A stretch of 59,373 nt of DNA. Source: 0-14-3-00-41-53 sp041500225. Its GTDB lineage: Bacteria; Nitrospirota; Thermodesulfovibrionia; Thermodesulfovibrionales; SM23-35. Location: NCBI GenBank assembly GCA_041500225.1, contig JBGQLV010000008.1, positions 1 through 59,373 on the forward strand, written 5' to 3'. The stretch's first letter is position 1, and each line of letters starts with the position of its first letter. This document shows positions 52,248 to 59,373 of the stretch, piece after piece. The notes under the pieces are model-generated. The model did not search any database. It was not told where the DNA came from and saw only the letters and a list, made by a program, of their open reading frames with translations. The translations under genes were made by a program, and so were the position numbers.

Positions 52248-52586
52248 TTATTGGAAAAGCTTGCCCAGACCGCCTAAGCCGGGTAACTGTAAGCCTCCAG
52301 TTAGTTTTGACATCTCATTATTTACCATTTCCTGCGCACGGCGTAAAGCTTCATTTACTGCTGCTATAATAAGATCCTGAAGCATTTCGATATCGTCTGG
52401 ATTAACAACATCCTTTTCAATTTTTATTGAAATAATTTCTCCTGCTCCACTTGCTACTACGGTAACCATACCACCACCTGCAGTTGCCTCAACAGTCTTT
52501 TTCTTTGCCTCTTCCTGCATCTCTGCCATTTTAGTCTGAAGCTTCTGAGCCTCACGCATGATATCTCCAAGCATTTTTTTTGACAT
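52248..52586 (-). CDS. YbaB/EbfC nucleoid-associated protein
   Basis: The start at 52586 (MSKKMLGDIM) is chosen over 52598 because the GGAGG ribosome binding site lies five bases before it and overlaps the earlier ATG. The 112-residue protein has the YbaB core: an N-terminal helix with AQKLQTKMAEMQEEAKKKTV, the Gly loop AGGGMVTVVASGAGEI, and DLIIAAVNEALRRAQ. It lies downstream of dnaX as is common, but recR, which usually follows, is absent. Confidence 0.9.
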   Translation of the reverse strand: MSKKMLGDIMREAQKLQTKMAEMQEEAKKKTVEATAGGGMVTVVASGAGEIISIKIEKDVVNPDDIEMLQDLIIAAVNEALRRAQEMVNNEMSKLTGGLQLPGLGGLGKLFQ

Positions 52587-52643
52587 GTCATCCTCCATTT
52601 ATTTCAGTATACATCTAAGTGTTGCAAAACTTGTTATTGATAT

Positions 52644-52811
52644 GGGAAGCAGATGTGCTGGAAAAGGCCTGCCAGCGACACCTTAAAGCCCTTCAGATTG
52701 GCCAGCCAGCCTTCTTGTAAGATGCACTTGCTGTTAGAATTGCAGTCATGTGAATCATAATGAAATCTTGTCGCTTTGCAGGGGTTTTTCGGCATATCTG
52801 CTTCCCTTTTT
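52644..52811 (+). ncRNA. Candidate structured RNA with a 22-bp closing stem
   Basis: GGGAAGCAGATGTGCTGGAA and the next AA (52644-52665) pair with 52785-52806 over 22 positions with no bulge. Three pairs are G-U on the plus strand and would be A-C mismatches on the minus strand. Two further helices (CCTGC/GCAGG and AGCGACA/TGTCGCT) follow inward, and the 3' side ends in TTTTT. The total is 163 bases plus a U-run. It sits in the 243-base dnaX-ybaB gap on the opposite strand. It does not match 6S RNA or another family I can recognise. It could be a large repeat. Confidence 0.5.
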
Positions 52812-52841
52812 ATACAACGTTTAGGTACATAATCAAAAATT

Positions 52842-54527
52842 CTATTTTCTGTCTTCCGTTATCGGTCTCACATCCACGATCCTACCCTCGAAAAGTTCGA
52901 GGACCTCTTTGATCGCCGGGTCTGCCATGACCTCTTCCTTCAAATCTTTTTTACGGATTGTCTTTTTCTTTGCAGTTTCTACTTCTATCTCTATTTTAGT
53001 TCCAAGTTCTTCTGAGAAGATTTGCTCTATTAATGCTGTATTCTTTTTAATAGAATCTGCAAAAAGTGAATCTCCTCCATTAAGGGTCAGAACCAGTTTA
53101 TCTCCGACAAATTTGAAATTTGCCTTTGATATTTTTGAGGCAAGCGGCGGCGCCATCTTTTTTATGACTCTGTCCATGATTTCATCTGTTAGAGGTTTAC
53201 TCTCTACTTGTTTCCCAAAAGATTCCTGCACAGCAGGTTCCGGTGATGGTACAGTCTTCACTTTTTCATCCGGCAAACTCTGTTCGATACTTTTTGTTTT
53301 ACCTCCAACGACCTTTTCTTTGGTATCTTCCGCAAACCTCCGGACCTCAAAACCTTTGGCCTGAGGCTTCGAGTTTTCTATCTCCGGCCCCGACTTTATA
53401 TATGTCTCTATATTTTCCATAAGCTCTTTCAGAGGTTTAATACCACTCAGAAAACTCGCCTTTATGAGGGACATTTCAAAGGCAAGGCTTGCTGATGATG
53501 CATTTCTTATATCAATTTCTGTCTTTAATAATTCCGCGAGTATAAGGGTAAGCTGCTCTTCAGATGTCTTTAACAGGATATCTTTGATAATGTCCATTTC
53601 CTCTTTACTCAGGTCAAGTATTTCCTCAGGTTTTTTCACAATACTTGCAACAAGCATATCCCTGAAAAACTGAACAAGTTCTTTGGTAAAAGATCTGGTA
53701 TCAGTGCCCTTTTCCACAAGCTCGCCTGAAATCTTCAGTATCTCCTCTCTGTTTCCTTCAATCAGTGCCGCTGAGAGCTGAGAAAGAAGCCCAAGGTCTG
53801 CTATTCCGAGAAGATTTTTAACATCAGACTCTTTTATATCAGATGAAAATGATGATATCTGATCCAGGATTGTGAGTGAATCTCGCAGGCTTCCGTCTGC
53901 AGCTCTCGCAATCATTTCAATGGCAGGACCAGATATGTTAATACCTTCAGCATCCGATATCTTTTTCAACCTCTCCTTTATATTATGCTTGGGTATCCTC
54001 CTGAAAGGCAGGTGCTGACAACGTGAAATTACGGTCGGGGGGATCTTTTTTGGGGCTGTTGTAGCAAGGACAAAGACAACATGAGGTGGTGGTTCTTCAA
54101 GGGTTTTTAACAGTGCATTAAATGCAGCATCAGACAGCATATGAGTTTCATCAATGATGTAAACCTTATATCTACCACCTGAAGGGACATATTTCACCCT
54201 TTCCCTGAGGTCTCTTATATCATTAACGCTGTTGTTCGATGCACCATCTATTTCCATCACGTCCATAGAATAACCGTCTGTTATCGAAGTGCAAAATGTA
54301 CATGTACCGCATGGAGTAGATGTTGGGCCATCTTTACAGTTCAGCGCCTTTGCGAGTATCCTTGCTGTAGAGGTTTTACCAACCCCTCTTGGACCGGAGA
54401 AGAGATAAGCATGTGCAATTTTTCCCTGATCTATAGAATTTTTAAGAAGACGTATTATGGATTCCTGACCGATAAGGTCATCAAACGCCTGAGGTCTCCA
54501 TTTTCTTGCAAGGACTAAATAGCTCAT
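52842..54527 (-). CDS. dnaX: DNA polymerase III subunits gamma/tau
   Basis: DnaX is the ATPase subunit of the clamp loader. The 561-residue protein has Walker A GPRGVGKTSTARIL (about 45-58), the zinc-binding Cys cluster LNCKDGPTSTPCGTCTFC, MEIDGASNN, VYIIDETHMLSDAAFNALLK (about 117-136) and sensor RCQHLPFRRI. The C-terminal third (about 365-561) has a Lys/Glu-rich linker and a DnaX domain V-like end. No programmed frameshift site was evident. It lies downstream of the SRP RNA. Confidence 0.95.
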   Translation of the reverse strand: MSYLVLARKWRPQAFDDLIGQESIIRLLKNSIDQGKIAHAYLFSGPRGVGKTSTARILAKALNCKDGPTSTPCGTCTFCTSITDGYSMDVMEIDGASNNSVNDIRDLRERVKYVPSGGRYKVYIIDETHMLSDAAFNALLKTLEEPPPHVVFVLATTAPKKIPPTVISRCQHLPFRRIPKHNIKERLKKISDAEGINISGPAIEMIARAADGSLRDSLTILDQISSFSSDIKESDVKNLLGIADLGLLSQLSAALIEGNREEILKISGELVEKGTDTRSFTKELVQFFRDMLVASIVKKPEEILDLSKEEMDIIKDILLKTSEEQLTLILAELLKTEIDIRNASSASLAFEMSLIKASFLSGIKPLKELMENIETYIKSGPEIENSKPQAKGFEVRRFAEDTKEKVVGGKTKSIEQSLPDEKVKTVPSPEPAVQESFGKQVESKPLTDEIMDRVIKKMAPPLASKISKANFKFVGDKLVLTLNGGDSLFADSIKKNTALIEQIFSEELGTKIEIEVETAKKKTIRKKDLKEEVMADPAIKEVLELFEGRIVDVRPITEDRK

Positions 54528-54573
54528 ATCCCTCTTAAAATATTCAGTTATTAAGTGTATTACCTGCTTTTCT

Positions 54574-54700
54574 GTCTTTCTGCAGCCTGAGAGCGGCTAC
54601 CTGCGGCACCCAGGAAAAATGCTTACCGCTGCTTCCTTCCGGATCTGACGGAGTTCGCACCCGCCTGCTGCGAAGGGCCGTTCCCAGGCTGCAGAAAGAC
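54574..54700 (-). ncRNA. ffs: Signal recognition particle RNA (small bacterial type)
   Basis: On the minus strand the central SRP domain is present: GAACTCCGTCAG, ATCCGGAAGGAAGCAGCGGT and AAGCA. The ends close with a perfect 16-base stem, GTCTTTCTGCAGCCTG (54574-54589) with CAGGCTGCAGAAAGAC (54685-54700). The length of about 105-127 nt fits 4.5S RNA. It is upstream of dnaX, as is common. Confidence 0.95.
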
Positions 54701-54789
54701 ATCCAGCTAACGCTGGAGGTTGAAAGTCCCAGATAAATTCAGGGTATTTTAATTCGAACTCATAATTCATAACTTTTAACTGTCTTAAG

Positions 54790-54880
54790 TGGCGGAGAGA
54801 GTGGGATTTGAACCCACGGTACGGGTTTAGCGTACACACGATTTCCAGTCGTGCTCCTTCGGCCTCTCGGACATCTCTCC
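54790..54880 (-). tRNA. tRNA-Ser (anticodon GGA)
   Basis: The 91-base gene on the minus strand begins GGAGAGATGTCCGAG and ends TCTCTCCGCCA, with CCA encoded. The anticodon arm is CACGA-CTGGAAA-TCGTG (anticodon GGA), and there is a long variable arm typical of tRNA-Ser. It is directly upstream of the SRP RNA. Confidence 0.97.
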
Positions 54881-54927
54881 CTAACCTTTATGATTTAAAA
54901 CTTCCTGCTACAGGGTTTCCTTATTTT

Positions 54928-54992
54928 GTCATTCCGCACTTGATGCGGAATCCAGCTTTTTTTCTCTGGATTCCTGCTTTCGCAGGAATGAC
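54928..54992. repeat. Type C palindromic repeat
   Basis: GTCATTCCGCACTTGATGCGGAATCC contains a small inner hairpin (GCACTTGATGC) and pairs with GGATTCCTGCTTTCGCAGGAATGAC around CAGCTTTTTTCTCTG. It is in the gap between tRNA-Ser and gatB, which also has the hairpin CCCCTGCAGCTTGCTGCGGGG at 55023-55043 (first 20 bases CCCCTGCAGCTTGCTGCGGG). Nothing else was seen in 54881-55150. Confidence 0.75.
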
Positions 54993-55150
54993 AATAGACA
55001 ACATATGTTCAAGTTTTTAGATCCCCTGCAGCTTGCTGCGGGGTTCCTCATTTTAAAGAGTAATGCAAAATTAGTAATAAGACAAGATAACGGTATAAGT
55101 AATATTACTTACTATTTAAGATTAATGAAAAAGCAGGTATAAAATCAAGG

Positions 55151-56638
55151 TTACGTTGAAAGCTTTTTTTTCAGTAACTCATTCACCATCTGAGGGTTTG
55201 CTTTCCCTTTAGTTAATTTCATTACCTGACCTACAAAGAACCCCATGAGCTTTTCCTCGCCAGCCTTATATCTTTCAACCTCTTTTGGATTCTTTGCAAT
55301 CACATCATCAACAGCCTTCTCTATCTCCCCCGAATCGCTTATCTGTATTAATCCTTTCTCCTTAATAATAGCTTCTGCAGTTACTTCCTGCATTTCCATT
55401 TTTACTTTTAGCATTGGCAAAGTAACATCAAGTGTTGTTTTAGTTTTTTTATACATTTCTTCAAAGACAGTCTTTGCTATCTTTCCGCTGATAGTGCCAT
55501 TGTCTATGAGTTTCAGCATATCAACAAGCTGTTTCGGCTTCAGGGGACAGTCTTCAAAGGATTTATTGTCCACGTTCAACAATTTCATTAAATCACCTTT
55601 TATCCAGTTTGCAACTGCCTTTGGTTGGCCGCCAAGTTTCACGGCCTCTTCGAACCAGTCAGACGTTGATTTTTCCGATACCAGCAGATCAGCGTCATAT
55701 TCAGGCAGAGTGTATTCTTCAACAAAACGCTTTCTCTTTATGTCCGGTAATTCCGGCAGGGATGACTTTATATCATTAATCCATTTTTCTTCGACCATAA
55801 TAGGCACAATATCCGGCTCAGGGAAATAACGATAATCATGTGCCTCTTCCTTCGAGCGCATTGATTGTGTTGTACCAGTTGAAGAATCCCATAACATCGT
55901 TTCTTGCACAATTTTCCCGCCGTCTTCTAATACCTTTGTCTGTCGCTTTATCTCATAATCAAGTGCCTTCTCAACGAATCTGAATGAATTAATGTTCTTA
56001 ATCTCTGCCTTAACTCCAAATCCATTTTGACCAACAGGTCTTACAGATACATTTGCATCACACCGCAGGGAACCCTGCTCCATATTACCGTCGCAGACAC
56101 CAAGATACCTGAGAATGGTTCTGAGTTTTTTCATATACTCTACTGCTTCCCCGGGACTTCTGATATCCGGTTCAGAGACAATTTCCATAAGAGGTACACC
56201 AGCCCTGTTTAAATCCACAAAACTGTAACTGCCTGCACCCTCATGGATGTTCTTCCCTGCGTCTTCTTCCATGTGAATTCTTGTAATACCAATTTTTTTA
56301 ATATTACCGTCGACAACTATTTCAGTGTATCCGTGCTCGCATATCGGAAGTTCGTACTGGCTTATCTGATATCCTTTTGGAAGGTCGGGATAAAAGTAGT
56401 TCTTTCTTGCAAACCTGCTATATTGAGAAATTTTGCAGTTCATTGCTAAGCCGCTTTTTATAGTAAACTCAAGGGCCTTTTTGTTCAATACAGGAAGTAC
56501 GCCTGGCATCCCAATACATACCGGGCATGTCTGTGTATTGGGTTCGGAGCCGAATTTTGTTGAACAGCCGCAGAATATCTTTGTGTCTGTCAACATCTGT
56601 GCATGAACCTCAAGACCGATTATCACCTCGTATTTCAT
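55151..56638 (-). CDS. gatB: Aspartyl/glutamyl-tRNA amidotransferase subunit B
   Basis: GatB is the kinase and tRNA-binding subunit of GatCAB, which amidates Asp-tRNA-Asn or Glu-tRNA-Gln. The start at 56638 (MKYEVIIGLEVHAQM) uses the ATGA overlap with the gatA stop and gives 495 residues; 56662 adds an unneeded extension. Motifs include CPVCIGMPGVLPVLN, YFYPDLPKGYQISQY, RIHMEEDAGK and DLNRAGVPLMEIVSEPDI. The C-terminal YqeY-like tail ends MVNELLKKKL. The conserved Cys pair in the N-terminal zinc site is present (FCGCSTKF). Confidence 0.96.
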   Translation of the reverse strand: MKYEVIIGLEVHAQMLTDTKIFCGCSTKFGSEPNTQTCPVCIGMPGVLPVLNKKALEFTIKSGLAMNCKISQYSRFARKNYFYPDLPKGYQISQYELPICEHGYTEIVVDGNIKKIGITRIHMEEDAGKNIHEGAGSYSFVDLNRAGVPLMEIVSEPDIRSPGEAVEYMKKLRTILRYLGVCDGNMEQGSLRCDANVSVRPVGQNGFGVKAEIKNINSFRFVEKALDYEIKRQTKVLEDGGKIVQETMLWDSSTGTTQSMRSKEEAHDYRYFPEPDIVPIMVEEKWINDIKSSLPELPDIKRKRFVEEYTLPEYDADLLVSEKSTSDWFEEAVKLGGQPKAVANWIKGDLMKLLNVDNKSFEDCPLKPKQLVDMLKLIDNGTISGKIAKTVFEEMYKKTKTTLDVTLPMLKVKMEMQEVTAEAIIKEKGLIQISDSGEIEKAVDDVIAKNPKEVERYKAGEEKLMGFFVGQVMKLTKGKANPQMVNELLKKKLST

Positions 56639-58098
56639 AGGTCTGGCCTCCTCCTGTGCCATCCGCTGCTCTGCTCATAGGCATATGCGACTTTTAAAAT
56701 TGACTCTTCATCAAAATGCCTTCCGATCAACTGCAGACCGATCGGCAGATTATCTGATGTAAATCCGCATGGAACGGAAATACCGGGAACTCCGGCAAGA
56801 TTAACCGAAATTGTGAATATGTCAGACAGATACATCTGAAGAGGGTCGGCAGTCTTTTCGTCAATTTTAAATGCAGAAGTTGGTGAGGTAGGTGTTACAA
56901 TGACGTCTGCCTTCCTGAATGCTTCCTCAAAATCCCTTTTAATCAAAGTCCTCACCTGCTGGGCTTTCTTGTAATATGCCTCGTAGTATCCGGATGAAAG
57001 GGCATAAGTGCCGAGCATTATTCTCCTTTTGACTTCAGCGCCAAATCCCTGTGCCCTCGTGTTCATATACATATCCATTAAATCCTTGCCCTCTGCTCTG
57101 AAGCCGTATTTCACGCCGTCATAGCGTGCAAGGTTAGATGATGCCTCTGAGGTCGCAAGGACATAATAGGTTGCAACCGCAAATCCTGTATGCGGTAGAG
57201 ATACCTCAACAGGGATTGCACCGAGTGATTCAAGTTTTTTTATAGCCTCTTTTACTGATAACTCAACTTCTTCATCCATCCCTTCAATAAAATATTCATT
57301 TGGAATTCCGAGCCTCATTCCCTTTATATCCTTTCCGAGGACTGCTGTAAAATCAGGCAGAGGAACAGGCGCTGATGTAGAGTCAAGAGGGTCATGGCCT
57401 GAGATAGCATTCATTAATATCGCAGAATCTCTTACATCTTTTGTAATCGGCCCTATCTGATCAAGTGATGAGGCAAAGGCAACAAGACCATATCTTGACA
57501 CCCGGCCATAAGTTGGCTTTAACCCGACAACCCCGCACAAAGCAGCAGGCTGCCTGATTGAACCCCCTGTATCTGAACCGAGCGCGGCAATACATTCATC
57601 GGCAGCAACTGCTGCTGCAGACCCACCGCTTGATCCCCCCGGGATTCTCTCAAGTCCCCATGGATTTCTTGTAGTATGAAAGCCTGAATTCTCTGTTGAT
57701 GAACCCATTGCAAACTCATCCATATTTGTCTTCCCGATAAGTATATATCCCTGCCGGATGAGCCTTGATGTGACAGTGCTTTCATACAGTGGTACAAAAT
57801 TATGTAGTATTTTAGATGCACAGGTTGTGCGGATATCCTTTGTGCACATGTTGTCCTTGATGGCAATGGGAATTCCAAGTATGGATGTATTGCTTTGTTT
57901 TCCCTCCAGATGAATCTTCTTTTGTGCTTCGTCAGCCATTTTCATGGCTCTATCTCTTGTTATGGTAACAAATGCCCTTACATTCTCCTCAACAGCATCT
58001 ATTCTCTGATAGACAGAGTTGACTACATCTTTAACAGAGACTTCTTTTCTATCTAATAAATCTCTTACCTCTGAAATTGTAAGCCTATAAAACTCCAA
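56635..58098 (-). CDS. gatA: Aspartyl/glutamyl-tRNA amidotransferase subunit A
   Basis: GatA is the glutaminase subunit of GatCAB. The 487-residue amidase has the catalytic Lys in GIPIAIKDN and the Ser-cisSer-Lys triad region GGSSGGSAAAVAADECIAAL (about 153-172) with SDTGGSIRQPAALCG. Both Ser are present. It overlaps gatB by four bases. gatC, often just upstream, is not next to it; a divergent glycosyltransferase is instead. Confidence 0.96.
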   Translation of the reverse strand: MEFYRLTISEVRDLLDRKEVSVKDVVNSVYQRIDAVEENVRAFVTITRDRAMKMADEAQKKIHLEGKQSNTSILGIPIAIKDNMCTKDIRTTCASKILHNFVPLYESTVTSRLIRQGYILIGKTNMDEFAMGSSTENSGFHTTRNPWGLERIPGGSSGGSAAAVAADECIAALGSDTGGSIRQPAALCGVVGLKPTYGRVSRYGLVAFASSLDQIGPITKDVRDSAILMNAISGHDPLDSTSAPVPLPDFTAVLGKDIKGMRLGIPNEYFIEGMDEEVELSVKEAIKKLESLGAIPVEVSLPHTGFAVATYYVLATSEASSNLARYDGVKYGFRAEGKDLMDMYMNTRAQGFGAEVKRRIMLGTYALSSGYYEAYYKKAQQVRTLIKRDFEEAFRKADVIVTPTSPTSAFKIDEKTADPLQMYLSDIFTISVNLAGVPGISVPCGFTSDNLPIGLQLIGRHFDEESILKVAYAYEQSSGWHRRRPDL

Positions 58099-58199
58099 TA
58101 CGTCCTCCTATATTAGTCTAATAAAATCAGGGTATCTTTCCTTGAAAGGTTTTTTTGATACTGCTATTATAGTGCATAATAGTGTATTTTGAATAGTGA

Positions 58200-59373
58200 A
58201 TGAACAAAGAGAACCGATTAGTCTCTATAATTGTCAGGACAAAGGACAGGCCGAAACTTTTAAATAAGGCATTACAGAGTATTGTTGTTCAAACGTATAG
58301 ACCTGTCGAGGTCGTCCTTGTTAATGACGGCGGTTGTGCCCTTGATATTGAAGGACTGAAGGGTATTCTTGATGATATAGCCCTTAACTACATAAGACTC
58401 GAAAAGAATACAGGCAGGGCACATGCAGGAAATGTCGGGATTGAAAATGCAAGGGGGGAATATATAGGGTTCCTGGATGATGATGACGAGTTTTATCCCG
58501 AGCACGTAGAAACACTTATTACTTTTCTGAAACAGAGCGATTATAAAATTGCCTATACTGATTCGTTCATGGTGTACAAAGAATATAATCCTCAAACACA
58601 TAGACTAAGTAATGATGTGAAAAGAGAAATAGCATTTTCACAGGATTTCAATTACGACAGATTAGTCTTTGAAAATTACATACCTTTTATGTGTTTGTTA
58701 TTTGAAAGGAAACCGCTTGTTACTTCAGGTGGATTTGATAACAGTTTTGACCTTTACGAAGATTGGGATTTGCTGATAAGGATAGGTAATAAAATTCCAT
58801 TCTATCATATTAAACGGATAACAGCTAACTATAATCAGTGGAGCCTAGATTTGCAGATATCTCAGAGAAATAAGGACCCCATCTTTTTACAGCAGGCCTA
58901 TTTGAAGGTACTCTCCCGACATATCAAAGAGATCACCCCAAAGAGGATCCATGACATTATATCGGAGTACGCTCATACCAGGCAAATCCTGAAATACCTG
59001 AGAAACGAATTTGAGTCACACAAGAATCTCATGAGGGAGAAGGACTCCCGGATAGATACCCTAACTGCCGAGGTGAGAGGAAGAGACGCTCAGATAAGTA
59101 CCCTCTCTGGTGAATTGAGGGAGCAGGGTTCCCGAATAGATACCCTAACTGCCGAGGTGAGAGGAAGAGACGCTCAGATAAGTACTCTCTCTGGTGAATT
59201 GCAGGCGAAGGGTTCGCAGATAGATGCCCTCAATGGTGAACTGAGGGAGCAGGGTTCCCGAATAGATACCCTAACTGCCGAGGTGAGAGGAAGAGACGCT
59301 CAGATAAGTACTCTCTCTGGTGAATTGCAGGCGAAGGGTTCGCAGATAGATGCCCTCAATGGTGAACTGAGGG
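58200..59373 (+). CDS. GT2 glycosyltransferase with coiled-coil repeat tail (truncated by window end)
   Basis: The frame is open from ATG 58200 to the end of the window (391 codons, no stop). The N-terminal GT-A domain (about 1-235) has VSIIVRTKDRPKLLNKALQS (about 8-27), VVLVNDGG, NTGRAHAGNVGIENARGEYI and the DxD-type FLDDDDE (about 92-98), with DLYEDWDLLIRIG as a later acidic motif. From about residue 277 the protein is a coiled coil built from 14-residue repeats (DSRIDTLTAEVRGR, DAQISTLSGELREQ, GSQIDALNGELREQ). The repeats are nearly identical at DNA level and continue past the window edge. It probably works in surface polysaccharide synthesis. Confidence 0.88.
   Translation, partial: MNKENRLVSIIVRTKDRPKLLNKALQSIVVQTYRPVEVVLVNDGGCALDIEGLKGILDDIALNYIRLEKNTGRAHAGNVGIENARGEYIGFLDDDDEFYPEHVETLITFLKQSDYKIAYTDSFMVYKEYNPQTHRLSNDVKREIAFSQDFNYDRLVFENYIPFMCLLFERKPLVTSGGFDNSFDLYEDWDLLIRIGNKIPFYHIKRITANYNQWSLDLQISQRNKDPIFLQQAYLKVLSRHIKEITPKRIHDIISEYAHTRQILKYLRNEFESHKNLMREKDSRIDTLTAEVRGRDAQISTLSGELREQGSRIDTLTAEVRGRDAQISTLSGELQAKGSQIDALNGELREQGSRIDTLTAEVRGRDAQISTLSGELQAKGSQIDALNGELR

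Noticed and set aside
52644..52811. Calling this long-stem RNA 6S RNA
   Set aside because: Size is similar, but there is no clear central promoter-like bubble, and two more helices continue directly from the closing stem.
55245..55829. A 194-residue plus-strand frame inside gatB
   Set aside because: It is antisense to a strongly conserved gene, has Ser/Phe-rich composition typical of shadow frames and no start signal.
59055..59373. Regular direct repeats at the window end as a CRISPR array
   Set aside because: Units are adjacent without spacers and encode an in-frame heptad coiled coil.

Overview
The window looks like chromosomal DNA of a Gram-negative (diderm) bacterium of moderate to low GC, most likely from the Nitrospirota or a neighbouring deep lineage. 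This is inferred from two outer-membrane secretins, many lipoprotein signal peptides, a short Aquifex/Thermotoga-like chorismate synthase, a non-discriminating type AspRS, paired phosphofructokinases and abundant short palindromic repeats. No phage, transposase, CRISPR array or rRNA operon was seen.

Layout. 1-5057 is a type IV pilus alignment operon (pilMNOPQ). It runs on the same strand into two secreted lipoproteins (5114-8766) and a nearly complete type II secretion operon, gspCDEFGHIJKLMN (9142-20547). Convergent to it are a small lipoprotein and a putative secreted metallopeptidase (20581-22814). 23070-25387 holds a HEPN-like remnant ORF behind a consensus promoter, aroC with three repeat-derived in-frame insertions, and a small conserved gene pair. 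25405-28742 encodes aspS, an rluB-type pseudouridine synthase and a TrmJ-like methylase. 28972-35840 has DUF3300 and DUF2950 envelope proteins, a first thiE, a PilZ-receiver protein, a LivK-type binding lipoprotein, a nitroreductase and an ATP-type pfkA. 35844-38068 has a PPi-type pfk and rluD. 38144-42422 is a thiamin operon on the minus strand (TPP riboswitch, thiS, thiG, thiE, thiC, thiD). 42526-46962 has a papain-like secreted protease, a small exported protein, larB and gpsA. 47343-58098 is a translation and replication block on the minus strand (glnS, gltX, tilS, HNH gene, ybaB, a candidate ncRNA on the plus strand, dnaX, SRP RNA, tRNA-Ser, gatB, gatA). The window ends inside a GT2 glycosyltransferase with a growing coiled-coil repeat tail.

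How the parts fit. The Pil and Gsp machines are built on related principles. The two predicted secreted proteases and the Ig-like lipoprotein are plausible clients of one of them. GlnRS, GluRS, GatAB and an AspRS carrying His31 suggest that GatCAB is kept here for tRNA-Asn rather than tRNA-Gln.

Most unusual content. (1) A five-copy family of structured elements (15063, 17144, 38934, 40995, 41921). Each has a variable outer stem, two interchangeable inner hairpins and conserved single-stranded linkers; the stem deviations become G-U pairs only on the minus strand. (2) Hairpin repeats inserted in frame into pilP, gspJ and, three times, aroC, always read in the same frame. (3) A GspD secretin with a lipobox and a C-terminal domain resembling a subtilase propeptide. 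(4) A 163-nt long-stem candidate RNA between ybaB and dnaX.
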